Assembly: GCF_003032475.1 (NCBI RefSeq)
Contig: NZ_CP028369.1
Location: 1,674,001-1,738,000 of the forward strand
Reading direction: 5' to 3'
DNA from: Streptomyces sp. P3
Lineage (GTDB): Bacteria > Actinomycetota > Actinomycetes > Streptomycetales > Streptomycetaceae
DNA: 64,000 bases
Shown: positions 9,181 to 17,828 of the stretch, piece by piece
Layout: each line of letters begins with the position of its first letter
Numbering within the stretch: position 1 is the stretch's first letter
The notes under the pieces: model-generated
What the model was told of the DNA's origin: nothing
Database searches by the model: none
The model's input: the letters and a program-made list of their open reading frames with translations, nothing else
Program-made: the position numbers and the translations under genes

Positions 9181-10701
9181 TCACTGCGCCGGTTCGAGGA
9201 ATCCCTGCTCCACCAACAGGCGGATCTGGGCCGGAGTGCGGTCCCGCAGCAGCACCGGGTCCTGGCCCATCAGCTGGGCGATCGCGTCCAGAATGCGGCC
9301 GGCGCTCAGCGAGCCGTCGCACACCCCCGCGAAGCCCGCCCCGACCGTGTCGACCTTGGTCGCCCGGCGCATGCCGCGGTGCTGGCGCAGCACCACGTGC
9401 TCCGGGTCCTCCGCGCCGGGGAGGCCCACCTGCTCCTGGACGACCTCCGCGACCAGCCTGAAGTGACCGGCCAGCAGAGCCGCGTCATCGTGCGCACGCA
9501 GGTAGTCGAGCCGCTCGAAGTGCGCCAGGACGGCATCGCCGAGCGGCTGTTCCACCGGGTGCGGCCACTCCTCCACCGTGATCACGGGCTCCACGGCCGC
9601 CGTCCTGCGGAGCGTGATCCAGCCGAAGCCGACGGCCTTCACCTTGCGCGCCTCGAACTCGTCCAGCCACGCGTCGTAGCGCGCCTGGTACTCGGCCCGG
9701 TCACTGCGGTGGTCCCCGGCGTCCCTCAGCCAGAGTTCGGCGTACTGCGTGACGTCCTGCACCTCGCGCTGCACGATCCACGCGTCGCACCCACGGGGCA
9801 CCCACGACCGGAGCCTGTCCTGCCAGTCCTCCCCTTCCACGTGCTGCCAGTTGGCGAGGAACTGCGCGAACCCGCCCTCGTTCAGCCGTTCCCCCGCTCC
9901 TTGAACGAGCGAGCGGCACAGATCGTCCCCGCCCATCCCGCCGTCCCGGTAGGTCAGCCGGGCGCCGGGCGAGATCACGAACGGCGGGTTCGACACGATC
10001 AGGTCGTAGCTCTCGTCGTCCCGGACCGGTTCGAAGAGCGAGCCCTCTCGCAGCTCGGCCGCCGGGGCGGCGGACAGCGCGAGGGTGAGGGCGGTGATGT
10101 GCAGCGCGCGCGGATTGAGGTCGGTCGCCGTCACGCGTGTGGCGTGCCGGGCGGCATGCAGTGCCTGGATGCCCGAGCCGGCGCCCAGGTCGAGCGCGGC
10201 GGAGACGGGCCTGCGCACGGTGATGGCGGCGAGGGTCGTCGACGCGCCTCCGACGCCGAGGACGACGCTCTCGTCGTTGCTGCCGATGCCGCCGGCGCCG
10301 CCGACCGCGCATCCGAGGTCGGACACGATGAACCAGTCCTCGCCGTCCGGACCGCCGTACGGCCGCACGTCCACGGTCGCGGCCACCTCGTTCCCGCCCG
10401 TGGGGACCAGCCAGCCGCTCTCCACGCACGCGCGTACGGGCAGGAACTCCGCCACGCGCGCGTGCGGGACCGGTTGCTGGAGCAGGAAGAGACGCACGAG
10501 CGTCTCCAGCGGCGTGTCCCCGCGGGTCGCGCGCAGCGCCGGCACGGTCTCGCTGCGCGCCAGGGCCGCGTAGGCGGGGGCGCCGAGCAGGTCGAGGAGG
10601 CCGTCCGCGGTGAAGGAGGCCGCGAGCAGGGCCTCCCGCAGCCGGGCGGCGACGTCGGGACGGTCGGCGGAGGGCAGGGGAGACAGGGTGGCGTTACTCA
10701 C
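9181..10701 (-). CDS. SAM-dependent methyltransferase, HemK/RlmG-like
   Basis: A 506-residue protein with a class I methyltransferase core in the middle. Motif I is DLGAGSG (171-177), the acidic end of strand 2 is TDLNPRAL, and NPPF (238-241) is the signature of N-methyltransferases acting on glutamine or on nucleobases. About 165 N-terminal residues and 200 C-terminal residues lie outside the core and match, by memory, the DUF7059 and DUF7782 regions of actinobacterial homologues. The substrate cannot be read from the sequence; protein glutamine or rRNA are the candidates. It starts at GTG, 28 bp downstream of the lipoprotein gene, so the two may be co-transcribed. Confidence 0.85.
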   Translation of the reverse strand: MSNATLSPLPSADRPDVAARLREALLAASFTADGLLDLLGAPAYAALARSETVPALRATRGDTPLETLVRLFLLQQPVPHARVAEFLPVRACVESGWLVPTGGNEVAATVDVRPYGGPDGEDWFIVSDLGCAVGGAGGIGSNDESVVLGVGGASTTLAAITVRRPVSAALDLGAGSGIQALHAARHATRVTATDLNPRALHITALTLALSAAPAAELREGSLFEPVRDDESYDLIVSNPPFVISPGARLTYRDGGMGGDDLCRSLVQGAGERLNEGGFAQFLANWQHVEGEDWQDRLRSWVPRGCDAWIVQREVQDVTQYAELWLRDAGDHRSDRAEYQARYDAWLDEFEARKVKAVGFGWITLRRTAAVEPVITVEEWPHPVEQPLGDAVLAHFERLDYLRAHDDAALLAGHFRLVAEVVQEQVGLPGAEDPEHVVLRQHRGMRRATKVDTVGAGFAGVCDGSLSAGRILDAIAQLMGQDPVLLRDRTPAQIRLLVEQGFLEPAQ

Positions 10702-10729
10702 GCCCCCATTGTCTCCCGTCCGAGGCGCC

Positions 10730-11311
10730 TCAGCTGTCCGTGGCCGAGGCGGAAGCGGCGGCCTTCTTGCAGCCCTCCTGATCGGCCACCGCCCGCTTCA
10801 CGTCGCCCTTCTCCAGGTCCTGAAGCGCCTCGACAGCACTCTTGTACTGCGCGCTCACGTTCTTCATCTGTTTCGAGACGCTGTCCAGCCCGGAGGCAAA
10901 CTTGGCTTGATCCTTGGTTTCGAGCCCGTCCACCTGCTTCTTCAGATTGGCGTAGGCCGTGGACAGGGTCATGAGCTTGGTGACGGCGTCCTGCTGCTTC
11001 TTGGCGCCACCGTCGACGCCCGGAGGCGCACCGGCGTTCTGAAGCGCGGTCGCACGAGACCGGAAGCCATCCGCCAGGTCTTGAAAGGCCTGGGAGTCGG
11101 CCTTCTGCAGATTCTCCGGCTCAGCATCCTTGGCGGCCTTGGCCAACGTGTCGAAGGCCGACTTGATCTTTGCCTGTTGGGCGGGAACGGTGGCGCAGAG
11201 CGTTTTGGCCCAAGCGTCGAGTTCTTTGTTGTCCTTCTCTTCACTGCATCCGGACAGTGCCAGTACCAGTACCGCACCGCCGGACAGTGCGGCCGTGAGC
11301 TTCTTGTTCAC
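10730..11311 (-). CDS. Small secreted lipoprotein, unknown function
   Basis: A 193-residue lipoprotein: basic start NKK, hydrophobic core, lipobox LSGC with Cys22. The mature part is rich in Ala, Lys, Gln and Asp and should be largely helical. Two cysteines, in TLCATV near the start and EGCKKA near the end, could pair. I chose GTG at 11311 because GGAAGGA sits nine bases upstream, whereas the in-frame ATG 18 bases earlier has that same site inside its first codons. Similar lipoproteins next to hppA occur in other streptomycetes; their role is unknown to me. Confidence 0.75.
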   Translation of the reverse strand: MNKKLTAALSGGAVLVLALSGCSEEKDNKELDAWAKTLCATVPAQQAKIKSAFDTLAKAAKDAEPENLQKADSQAFQDLADGFRSRATALQNAGAPPGVDGGAKKQQDAVTKLMTLSTAYANLKKQVDGLETKDQAKFASGLDSVSKQMKNVSAQYKSAVEALQDLEKGDVKRAVADQEGCKKAAASASATDS

Positions 11312-11458
11312 CGGTTTGGTTCCTTCCATGGCTCTCGGCCCCGGAACATACACGGCATCCGGGCGACAGCCCCAGAACGAATGACCGTTATGGGATCTGG
11401 TGAACCATTTACACCAGGGGAGAGAAGGCTCACGGCCGCGTCACACCGACGGCGCAGC

Positions 11459-11496
11459 GGGCGGGCGACGCGTCAACCCGCGCCGTCCGCCCGCCC
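11459..11496. terminator. GC-rich hairpin after hppA
   Basis: Nine-base arms GGGCGGGCG and CGCCCGCCC flank a 20-base loop just beyond the hppA stop. A short T run follows only on the plus side, so on the minus strand it would act without a U-tract, as many Streptomyces terminators do. Confidence 0.45.
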
Positions 11497-11522
11497 TTTG
11501 AACTGGCCCGCGGTGAGCCGCG

Positions 11523-13931
11523 CTAGGAAACCACCGCCGGATCGACCGACTTGGACGCGCTGCCCGCGTTGTTCTCTTCGTCACCCATGGCGATGCCGCG
11601 CCGTTTGGAGACGTACACCGCGACCACGATGACGAGGAGCGAGAGCAGCGCGATCACGATGCGCACACCGGTGCTCCTGTCGTCCCCGTAGCTGAACTTG
11701 ATCACCGCCGGCGCGATGAGGAGCGCCACGAGGTTCATGACCTTCAGCAACGGGTTGATCGCGGGGCCGGCGGTGTCCTTGAACGGGTCGCCGACCGTGT
11801 CACCGATCACCGTCGCCGCGTGCGCCTCGCTGCCCTTGCCGCCGTGATGGCCGTCCTCGACCAGTTTCTTGGCGTTGTCCCACGCGCCACCGGAGTTGGC
11901 GAGGAAGACGGCCATCAGCGTGCCGGAGCCGATCGCGCCCGCCAGGAACGCGCCGAGCGCCCCGACGCCGAGGGTGAACCCGATGAAGATGGGCGCCAGC
12001 ACGGCGAGGAGTCCGGGTGTGGCCAGCTCGCGCAACGCGTCCCGGGTGCAGATGTCGACGACCTTGCCGTACTCCGGCTCCTCGCTGTAGTCCATGATCC
12101 CGGGGTGCTCGCGGAACTGCCGCCGCACCTCGAACACCACGGCGCCGGCCGACCGTGACACCGCGTTGATCGCCAGCCCCGAGAAGAGGAAGACGACCGC
12201 CGCGCCCGCGATGAGACCGACGAGGTTGTTGGGCTGCGAGATGTCCATCATCAGGGTCATCGGCGCGCCCGCCCCGGACAGTTTCTCGCCCACGTCCTGC
12301 GCACCGGTCGTGATCGCGTCCCGGTACGACCCGAAGAGCGCCGACGCCGCCAGGACGGCGGTGGCGATGGCGATGCCCTTGGTGATCGCCTTGGTGGTGT
12401 TGCCGACTGCGTCCAGGTTGGTGAGCACCTGCGCGCCCGCGCCCTCGACGTCACCGGACATCTCGGCGATGCCCTGCGCGTTGTCGGAGACCGGCCCAAA
12501 GGTGTCCATGGCCACGATCACGCCCACCGTGGTGAGCAGACCGGTGCCGGCCAGCGCCACCGCGAACAACGCCAGCATGATCGACGTACCGCCCAGCAGG
12601 AACGCCCCGTACACGCCGAGGCCGATCAACAGGGCGGTGTAGACGGCCGATTCGAGGCCGACGGAGATTCCGGCGAGGACCACGGTGGCCGGGCCCGTCA
12701 GCGACGACTTGCCGATGTCGCGCACGGGTCGGCGGTTGGTCTCCGTGAAATAGCCCGTCAACTGCTGGATGACGGCTGCCAGAAGAATGCCGATCGCCAC
12801 GGCGACGAGTGCGAGGACGCGCGGGTCGCCGCTCTTGCCCTGGACCGCCGCGTCGGTGACGCCGTCGAGGTCGGCGTACGTGCCGGGGAGGTAGAGGAAG
12901 ACGGCCACGGCGACCAGCACGAGCGAGATCGTCGCCGAGATGAAGAAGCCCCGGTTGATCGCCGACATACCGCTTCGGTCGGACCGGCGTGGGGCGACCG
13001 CGAAGATCCCGGCCATGGCCGTGAGCACGCCGATCGCGGGCACGAGCAGCGGGAAGGCGAGTCCGGCGTCGCCGAAGGCCGCCTTGCCCAGGATCAGCGC
13101 TGCCACCAGGGTCACGGCGTACGACTCGAAGAGGTCGGCCGCCATGCCCGCACAGTCGCCGACGTTGTCGCCCACGTTGTCGGCGATGGTCGCGGCATTG
13201 CGCGGATCGTCCTCCGGAATGCCCTGCTCGACCTTTCCGACCAGGTCGGCGCCGACGTCGGCGGCCTTGGTGAAGATGCCGCCGCCGACCCTCATGAACA
13301 TGGCGATGAGGGCGGCACCGAGTCCGAATCCCTCCAGCACCTTCGGCGCGTCGGCCGCGTACACCAGCACCACGCAGGCCGCGCCGAGCAGGCCGAGCCC
13401 CACCGTGAACATGCCGACGACGCCGCCCGTACGAAATGCGATCTTCATTGCCTTGTGCGAGACGGCGGTGAGATCCTTTTCCGGTTCGCCTTCCGCCGGC
13501 GTCGCTTCACGTGCCGCCGCGGCGACCCGTACGTTGCTACGCACGGCGAGCCACATACCGATATAGCCGGTGGCCGCCGAGAACGCCGCTCCGATCAAGA
13601 AGAACACCGATCGGCCGGCCCGCTGATTCCAGTCGTCCGCGGGCAGCAGCATGAGCAGGAAGAAAACGACGACGGCGAATACGCCGAGCGTGCGCAACTG
13701 CCGGGCCAGATAGGCGTTGGCGCCCTCCTGGACCGCAGCCGCGATCTTCTTCATGCTGTCGGTGCCCTCGTCGGCCGCGAGCACCTGGCGCAGCAGTACG
13801 CCCGCGACCACGAGTGCGGCCAGGGCCACGACGGCGATGACCACCACCAGGAGGCGGTTGCCGTCGGTCAGCTCCGCGGCTGCGAGGGTTGTCGGGTGAT
13901 CCAACGGATGAGAGGTGGGAAGCCCCGCCAT
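11523..13931 (-). CDS. hppA: Membrane-bound proton-pumping inorganic pyrophosphatase
   Basis: An 802-residue polytopic enzyme that couples pyrophosphate hydrolysis to proton export across the cytoplasmic membrane. The substrate-site signature GGGIFTKAADVGADLVGKVE is intact, as are the following DNVGDNVGDCAGMAADLFE region and the C-terminal GDTVGDPFKDT region. The motif GNTTKA has Lys where potassium-dependent enzymes have Ala, which predicts the potassium-independent, proton-pumping subclass. An excellent ribosome site (AAGGAGG) precedes the ATG. The gene stands alone between its own promoter and a 3' hairpin. The short C-terminal tail (NNAGSASKSVDPAVVS) is polar and cytosolic or external. 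Confidence 0.96.
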   Translation of the reverse strand: MAGLPTSHPLDHPTTLAAAELTDGNRLLVVVIAVVALAALVVAGVLLRQVLAADEGTDSMKKIAAAVQEGANAYLARQLRTLGVFAVVVFFLLMLLPADDWNQRAGRSVFFLIGAAFSAATGYIGMWLAVRSNVRVAAAAREATPAEGEPEKDLTAVSHKAMKIAFRTGGVVGMFTVGLGLLGAACVVLVYAADAPKVLEGFGLGAALIAMFMRVGGGIFTKAADVGADLVGKVEQGIPEDDPRNAATIADNVGDNVGDCAGMAADLFESYAVTLVAALILGKAAFGDAGLAFPLLVPAIGVLTAMAGIFAVAPRRSDRSGMSAINRGFFISATISLVLVAVAVFLYLPGTYADLDGVTDAAVQGKSGDPRVLALVAVAIGILLAAVIQQLTGYFTETNRRPVRDIGKSSLTGPATVVLAGISVGLESAVYTALLIGLGVYGAFLLGGTSIMLALFAVALAGTGLLTTVGVIVAMDTFGPVSDNAQGIAEMSGDVEGAGAQVLTNLDAVGNTTKAITKGIAIATAVLAASALFGSYRDAITTGAQDVGEKLSGAGAPMTLMMDISQPNNLVGLIAGAAVVFLFSGLAINAVSRSAGAVVFEVRRQFREHPGIMDYSEEPEYGKVVDICTRDALRELATPGLLAVLAPIFIGFTLGVGALGAFLAGAIGSGTLMAVFLANSGGAWDNAKKLVEDGHHGGKGSEAHAATVIGDTVGDPFKDTAGPAINPLLKVMNLVALLIAPAVIKFSYGDDRSTGVRIVIALLSLLVIVVAVYVSKRRGIAMGDEENNAGSASKSVDPAVVS

Positions 13932-13973
13932 TCGTCCTCCTTGACGCTTGGGCTGAGCTCAAGATGTGGACGG

Positions 13974-14003
13974 ATTGTAGGTACCGGAACCTGATCAAAA
14001 CAG
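13974..14003 (-). promoter_or_regulatory. Probable hppA promoter
   Basis: On the minus strand TACAAT (13979-13974) is a good -10 box, with CTGTTT or TGTTTT 17-18 bases upstream as a weak -35. The predicted start is about 35 bases before the hppA ATG. The call is from pattern only. Confidence 0.45.
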
Positions 14004-14037
14004 TGCCCGGCAAACGAAATTCGCCTTTTCGTCAAGT

Positions 14038-14139
14038 AATGCCTTCAAGGCATTGATCGTGAATTGCTTCACGAATTGCAGTCGATTTCGGTCGCCGCAT
14101 GATTCACTTCTGGCGACTGGCTTCTCGTGATTCACTCGA
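14038..14139. repeat. Cluster of short inverted and direct repeats between hppA and the bldG operon
   Basis: The stretch holds a perfect inverted repeat (AATGCCTT-C-AAGGCATT at 14038-14054), then GTGAATTGC, CACGAATTGC and two copies of TGATTCACT, so GTGAA/TTCAC half-sites recur five or so times within 100 bases. It is markedly AT-richer than its surroundings and lies just upstream of the predicted hppA promoter. It could be a binding array for an unknown regulator. Confidence 0.4.
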
Positions 14140-14187
14140 CGAGATCACTGCCAGCATGCACGAGCACCCGGGTCCGCGCATGCCAAA

Positions 14188-14209
14188 GGGCCCCACCTGA
14201 GTGGGGCCC
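14188..14209 (-). terminator. Terminator of the bldG/anti-sigma operon
   Basis: Perfect nine-base stem (GGGCCCCAC / GTGGGGCCC) with a tetraloop. On the minus strand it is followed by TTT. It lies 37 bases after the anti-sigma gene stop. Confidence 0.75.
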
Positions 14210-14245
14210 CGGGAAACCGAAACGCCGCGAACGACTCGAAACGAC

Positions 14246-14674
14246 TCAGGTCAGCGTGGCCGTCACCGCGGCCGACGGCCAGGTCATACGGATCTGCCCG
14301 CCGTGCTCTCCGGCGGTGACCTCCACGTCGTCCACGAGGCCGCTGATGACCGCGAGGCCCATCTCGTCCTCCTCGGCCTCCACGTCCCCGCCGGAACCGG
14401 GCGCCCGGTCGCCGGGCGCCGTACGCGGCGCCTCGTCGCCGACCTCGATGGAGAACTGTTTCTCCTCCTCGATCAGCAGCACCTTCACGGGCGCGGTGAT
14501 ACCGCCCGCCTGGTGCAGTCCGACGGCGCGGGAGCAGGCCTCGCCCACGGCGAGCCGGACCTCGTCGAGAACGGCCTCGTCCACCCCGGCCCTGCGCGCC
14601 ACCGCCGCCGCCACCAGTCGGGCGGTCCTGACGTGCTCGGGCAGCGCGCTGAAGCGGAGTTCAACGGTGGCCAT
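14246..14674 (-). CDS. RsbW-like ATP-binding anti-sigma factor, BldG partner
   Basis: A 142-residue GHKL-fold protein encoded directly after bldG. In S. coelicolor the equivalent protein (SCO3548) binds BldG, so this should be a kinase/anti-sigma switch protein controlling a stress or developmental sigma factor. The second ATP motif EDEMGLAVISGLVDD is clear. The N-box, normally EAxxNA, reads EACSRAV here, so the magnesium-binding Asn is missing. Kinase activity is therefore uncertain and the protein may act by binding alone. It is separated from bldG by 112 bases that contain two hairpins, so much of the bldG transcript probably stops before reaching it. Confidence 0.88.
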   Translation of the reverse strand: MATVELRFSALPEHVRTARLVAAAVARRAGVDEAVLDEVRLAVGEACSRAVGLHQAGGITAPVKVLLIEEEKQFSIEVGDEAPRTAPGDRAPGSGGDVEAEEDEMGLAVISGLVDDVEVTAGEHGGQIRMTWPSAAVTATLT

Positions 14675-14705
14675 GCGTCCCCCTCGGAACTACGGGCGTG
14701 CTGTC

Positions 14706-14738
14706 AGGGGGGCCGGGCCGCCGAGGCCCGGACCCCCT
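14706..14738 (-). terminator. Hairpin between bldG and the anti-sigma gene, distal
   Basis: Arms of 13-14 bases with one bulge (AGGGGGGCCGGGCC against GGCCCGGACCCCCT) and a five-base loop. There is no U-tract. With the next hairpin it may set the ratio of bldG-only to bldG-plus-anti-sigma mRNA. Confidence 0.6.
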
Positions 14739-14756
14739 ACGTTGTTCGACCATCCG

Positions 14757-14779
14757 TGCCGGGCCGCGTGGGCCCGGCA
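14757..14779 (-). terminator. Hairpin directly after bldG
   Basis: Perfect nine-base stem TGCCGGGCC / GGCCCGGCA with loop GCGTG, starting eight bases after the bldG stop codon. A monocistronic bldG transcript is known in S. coelicolor, which fits. Confidence 0.6.
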
Positions 14780-14786
14780 GGGGTGG

Positions 14787-15128
14787 TCAGTCGGTGGCAG
14801 CGACCGCTTCGTCGACCGAGGTGTGAATGGGGAACACCTTGGTCAGACCAGTGATGCGGAAGATCTTCAAAATACGCTCCTGGTTGCAGACCAGACGGAG
14901 CGAGCCCTCATGGGCACGCACCCGCTTCAGTCCGCCCACCAGTACGCCGAGCCCGGTGGAGTCGAGGAAGTCCACGCCCTCCATGTCGACGACGAGGTGG
15001 AAATTCCCGTCGTTCACCAGCTCGACCAGTTGCTCGCGCAACTTGGGCGCGGTATATACGTCGATTTCGCCACCGACCTCGACGACCGTACGATCGCCGA
15101 CGGTACGGGTCGACAGGGACAGGTCCAC
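14787..15128 (-). CDS. bldG: Anti-anti-sigma factor BldG
   Basis: A 113-residue STAS-domain protein. As I recall it, the sequence is nearly identical to S. coelicolor BldG, which is needed for aerial hyphae and antibiotic production. The phosphorylation site is in [10 protein letters not shown], with Ser57 the expected phospho-acceptor. Unphosphorylated BldG sequesters anti-sigma factors such as the downstream-encoded RsbW-like protein. It starts at GTG with GGAGG nearby. The divergent helicase gene starts 81 bases away, so both promoters share a short interval. Confidence 0.96.
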   Translation of the reverse strand: MDLSLSTRTVGDRTVVEVGGEIDVYTAPKLREQLVELVNDGNFHLVVDMEGVDFLDSTGLGVLVGGLKRVRAHEGSLRLVCNQERILKIFRITGLTKVFPIHTSVDEAVAATD

Positions 15129-15209
15129 GGATCCTCCAGCACCTTGCTATCGAGCGGTCGTCCCTCGGAACACCTGAACAGGAGCCCCCGGGACGGTACG
15201 CCAGCCGCG

Positions 15210-17828
15210 ATGGCATTCAATCACTTACCGGCAGGCGTGCACGACGCCTTGGCTCCATTGTCCGTCACGCCAGTGACACACTCGGTGCCGATGGCCAAGA
15301 ATCTCCGATCCGATCGATCCTCGCCCGAGACCGCGCCCCGCCTGTCTCCGGGCGCGGTCCTCGACCGGCTCGCCCCCGGACCGAACCGGGCGTCGCGCAT
15401 CACTCATACGGAGCACTTGCCCCCGCGCGGGGGTCGCCATGCCGTCTGGCCCGACCGGATTCGTTCCGAGGTCGTCGCGGCCGTGCAGGCCTGCGGCATC
15501 GAGCACCCCTGGGCCCACCAGGCCCTGGCCGCCGAGCACGCCCTCGACGGCGACTGCGTGGTCGTCGCCACGGGCACCGCGTCCGGCAAGTCGCTGGCGT
15601 ACCTGGTACCGGTCCTCTCGGCTCTCGTGGACGGCTCCGAGGCCCCCAACGGCCGCGGCGCCACCACCCTCTACCTGGCTCCCACCAAGGCCCTGGCGGC
15701 TGATCAGTGCCGCTCGGTGAAGGAACTCTCACAACCTCTCGGCAATGCCGTACGGCCGGCCGTGTACGACGGCGACACGCCGTTCGAGGAACGGGAGTGG
15801 ATCCGCCAGTACGCCAACTACGTCCTCACCAACCCGGACATGCTGCACCGGGGCATCCTCCCGTCCCACCCCCGCTGGTCCTCCTTCCTGAAGTCCCTGA
15901 AGTACGTCGTCATCGACGAGTGCCACACGTATCGCGGCGTGTTCGGCTCCCACGTCGCCCAGGTGCTGCGGCGTCTGCGCCGCCTGTGCGCCCGCTACGG
16001 CGCCTCCCCGGTCTTCCTTCTGGCCTCCGCGACGGCCGCCGACCCCGCCGTCGCCGCCGGCCGCCTCACCGGCCTCCCGGTGGTCGAGGTCGCCGACGAC
16101 GCCTCCCCTCGCGGGGAACTGGTGTTCGCCCTCTGGGAGCCGCCGCTCACCGAGATGGTGGGCGAGAAAGGTGCACCCGTCCGGCGTACGGCCACCGCCG
16201 AGACCGCCGACCTACTGACCGACCTCGCGGTCCAGGGCGTGCGCACCGTCGCCTTCGTCCGCTCCCGGCGCGGCGCCGAGCTGATCTCCGTGATCGCCCA
16301 GGAACGTCTGGCCGAGGTCGACCGCTCGCTCGCCCGGCGTGTCGCCGCCTACCGCGGCGGCTACCTGCCCGAGGAGCGCCGCGCCCTGGAACAGGCACTC
16401 CACTCGGGCGAGCTCCTCGGTCTCGCCGCGACCACCGCCCTGGAACTCGGCATCGACGTCTCCGGACTCGACGCCGTCCTGATCGCCGGCTACCCGGGCA
16501 CGCGCGCGTCCCTGTGGCAGCAGGCCGGCCGGGCGGGCCGCGCCGGTCAGGGCGCGCTGGCCGTGCTCATCGCCCGTGACGACCCTCTGGACACCTTCCT
16601 CGTCCACCACCCGGAGGCGCTGTTCGACCGTCCGGTGGAATCGACGGTCCTCGACCCCGACAACCCCTACGTTCTCGCCCCGCACCTGTGCGCGGCGGCC
16701 GCCGAGCTGCCGCTGACCGACGAGGACCTGGCGCTGTTCGGCCCCGAGACGGAAGGCCTGCTGCCGCAACTGGAGGCCGCGAAGCTGCTGCGCCGCCGGA
16801 CGAAGGCCTGGCACTGGACCCGCCGTGAACGGGCCGCCGACCTGGCGGACATCCGCGGGCAGGGCGGTCGCCCGGTCCAGGTCGTCGAGGCCGGCACGGG
16901 TCGACTGCTCGGCACGGTGGACGCCGGGGCCTCCCACACCACCGTCCACGAGGGCGCCGTCCACCTCCACCAGGGCCGCACCTATCTCGTGCGCTCCCTG
17001 GACCTGGACGACTCGGTCGCCCTGGTCGAGGAGGCCAGCCCGCCGTACTCGACGGTCGCCCGCGACACGACGTCGATCTCCGTCCTGGAGACGGACGTCG
17101 AAGTCCCCTGGGGGCAGGGTCGGTTGTGCTACGGGTCGGTCGAAGTCACCAACCAGGTCGTCTCCTTCCTTCGTCGGCGCGTCATCACCGGTGAGGTCCT
17201 GGGCGAGTCCAAGCTCGACCTCCCGCCCCGTACGCTGCGCACGCGTGCCGTGTGGTGGACCGTCACCGACGACCAGTTGGACGCGGCCCGGATCAACCCC
17301 GAGATCCTCGGCGGGGCCCTGCACGCCGCCGAACACGCGTCGATCGGCATGCTGCCGCTCTTCGCGACCTGTGACCGCTGGGACATCGGCGGCGTGTCGG
17401 TGCCTCTTCATCCCGACACGCTGCTGCCGACGGTCTTCGTCTACGACGGCCATCCCGGCGGCGCGGGCTTCGCGGAGCGCGCCTTCCACACGGCCGACGC
17501 CTGGCTGACCGCCACCCGCCAGGCCATCGCCTCCTGCGAGTGCGACGCCGGCTGCCCGTCCTGCATCCAGTCCCCCAAGTGCGGCAACGGCAACGATCCG
17601 CTGCACAAGAGGGGCGCGGTCCGCCTCCTCACGGAGCTCCTGCGGGAGGCTCCGCAGGAGAAACCGGAACCGGCCGTGGAAGCGACGGCGGGACCGACCA
17701 CGCAGGAGGAGACGAAGCAGCGTCCGCAGGCTGAGCCGGGAGTGCGTGCGCAGGAGGAGACGGAGGTGTCCGCGGCGGTTGAGACACCGGAAGGACAGCC
17801 GCCTCCGGCGGTCCCGCCCTCGCCCTGA
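15210..17828 (+). CDS. DEAD/DEAH-box helicase with C-terminal cysteine cluster (MrfA/YprA-like)
   Basis: An 872-residue superfamily 2 helicase. Walker A is TGTASGKS (121-128), the motif II box is DECH (236-239), motif III is in LLASATAADP, and motif VI is QQAGRAGRAGQ. Near the end five cysteines (C776, C778, C782, C785, C791) form the metal-binding cluster of the DUF1998 domain, as in B. subtilis MrfA, a mitomycin-lesion repair helicase. A role in excision of DNA damage is inferred from that relationship. The start MAFNHLPAG is chosen over longer in-frame options because it is the form I recall from other streptomycetes. The last 80 or so residues are Glu/Pro-rich and overlap the Tad operon end on the other strand. 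Confidence 0.9.
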   Translation: MAFNHLPAGVHDALAPLSVTPVTHSVPMAKNLRSDRSSPETAPRLSPGAVLDRLAPGPNRASRITHTEHLPPRGGRHAVWPDRIRSEVVAAVQACGIEHPWAHQALAAEHALDGDCVVVATGTASGKSLAYLVPVLSALVDGSEAPNGRGATTLYLAPTKALAADQCRSVKELSQPLGNAVRPAVYDGDTPFEEREWIRQYANYVLTNPDMLHRGILPSHPRWSSFLKSLKYVVIDECHTYRGVFGSHVAQVLRRLRRLCARYGASPVFLLASATAADPAVAAGRLTGLPVVEVADDASPRGELVFALWEPPLTEMVGEKGAPVRRTATAETADLLTDLAVQGVRTVAFVRSRRGAELISVIAQERLAEVDRSLARRVAAYRGGYLPEERRALEQALHSGELLGLAATTALELGIDVSGLDAVLIAGYPGTRASLWQQAGRAGRAGQGALAVLIARDDPLDTFLVHHPEALFDRPVESTVLDPDNPYVLAPHLCAAAAELPLTDEDLALFGPETEGLLPQLEAAKLLRRRTKAWHWTRRERAADLADIRGQGGRPVQVVEAGTGRLLGTVDAGASHTTVHEGAVHLHQGRTYLVRSLDLDDSVALVEEASPPYSTVARDTTSISVLETDVEVPWGQGRLCYGSVEVTNQVVSFLRRRVITGEVLGESKLDLPPRTLRTRAVWWTVTDDQLDAARINPEILGGALHAAEHASIGMLPLFATCDRWDIGGVSVPLHPDTLLPTVFVYDGHPGGAGFAERAFHTADAWLTATRQAIASCECDAGCPSCIQSPKCGNGNDPLHKRGAVRLLTELLREAPQEKPEPAVEATAGPTTQEETKQRPQAEPGVRAQEETEVSAAVETPEGQPPPAVPPSP

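Noticed and set aside
8488..10974. 828-codon plus-strand frame opposite the methyltransferase
   Set aside because: Same mirror-frame effect; composition is not protein-like and the minus strand has clear methyltransferase motifs.
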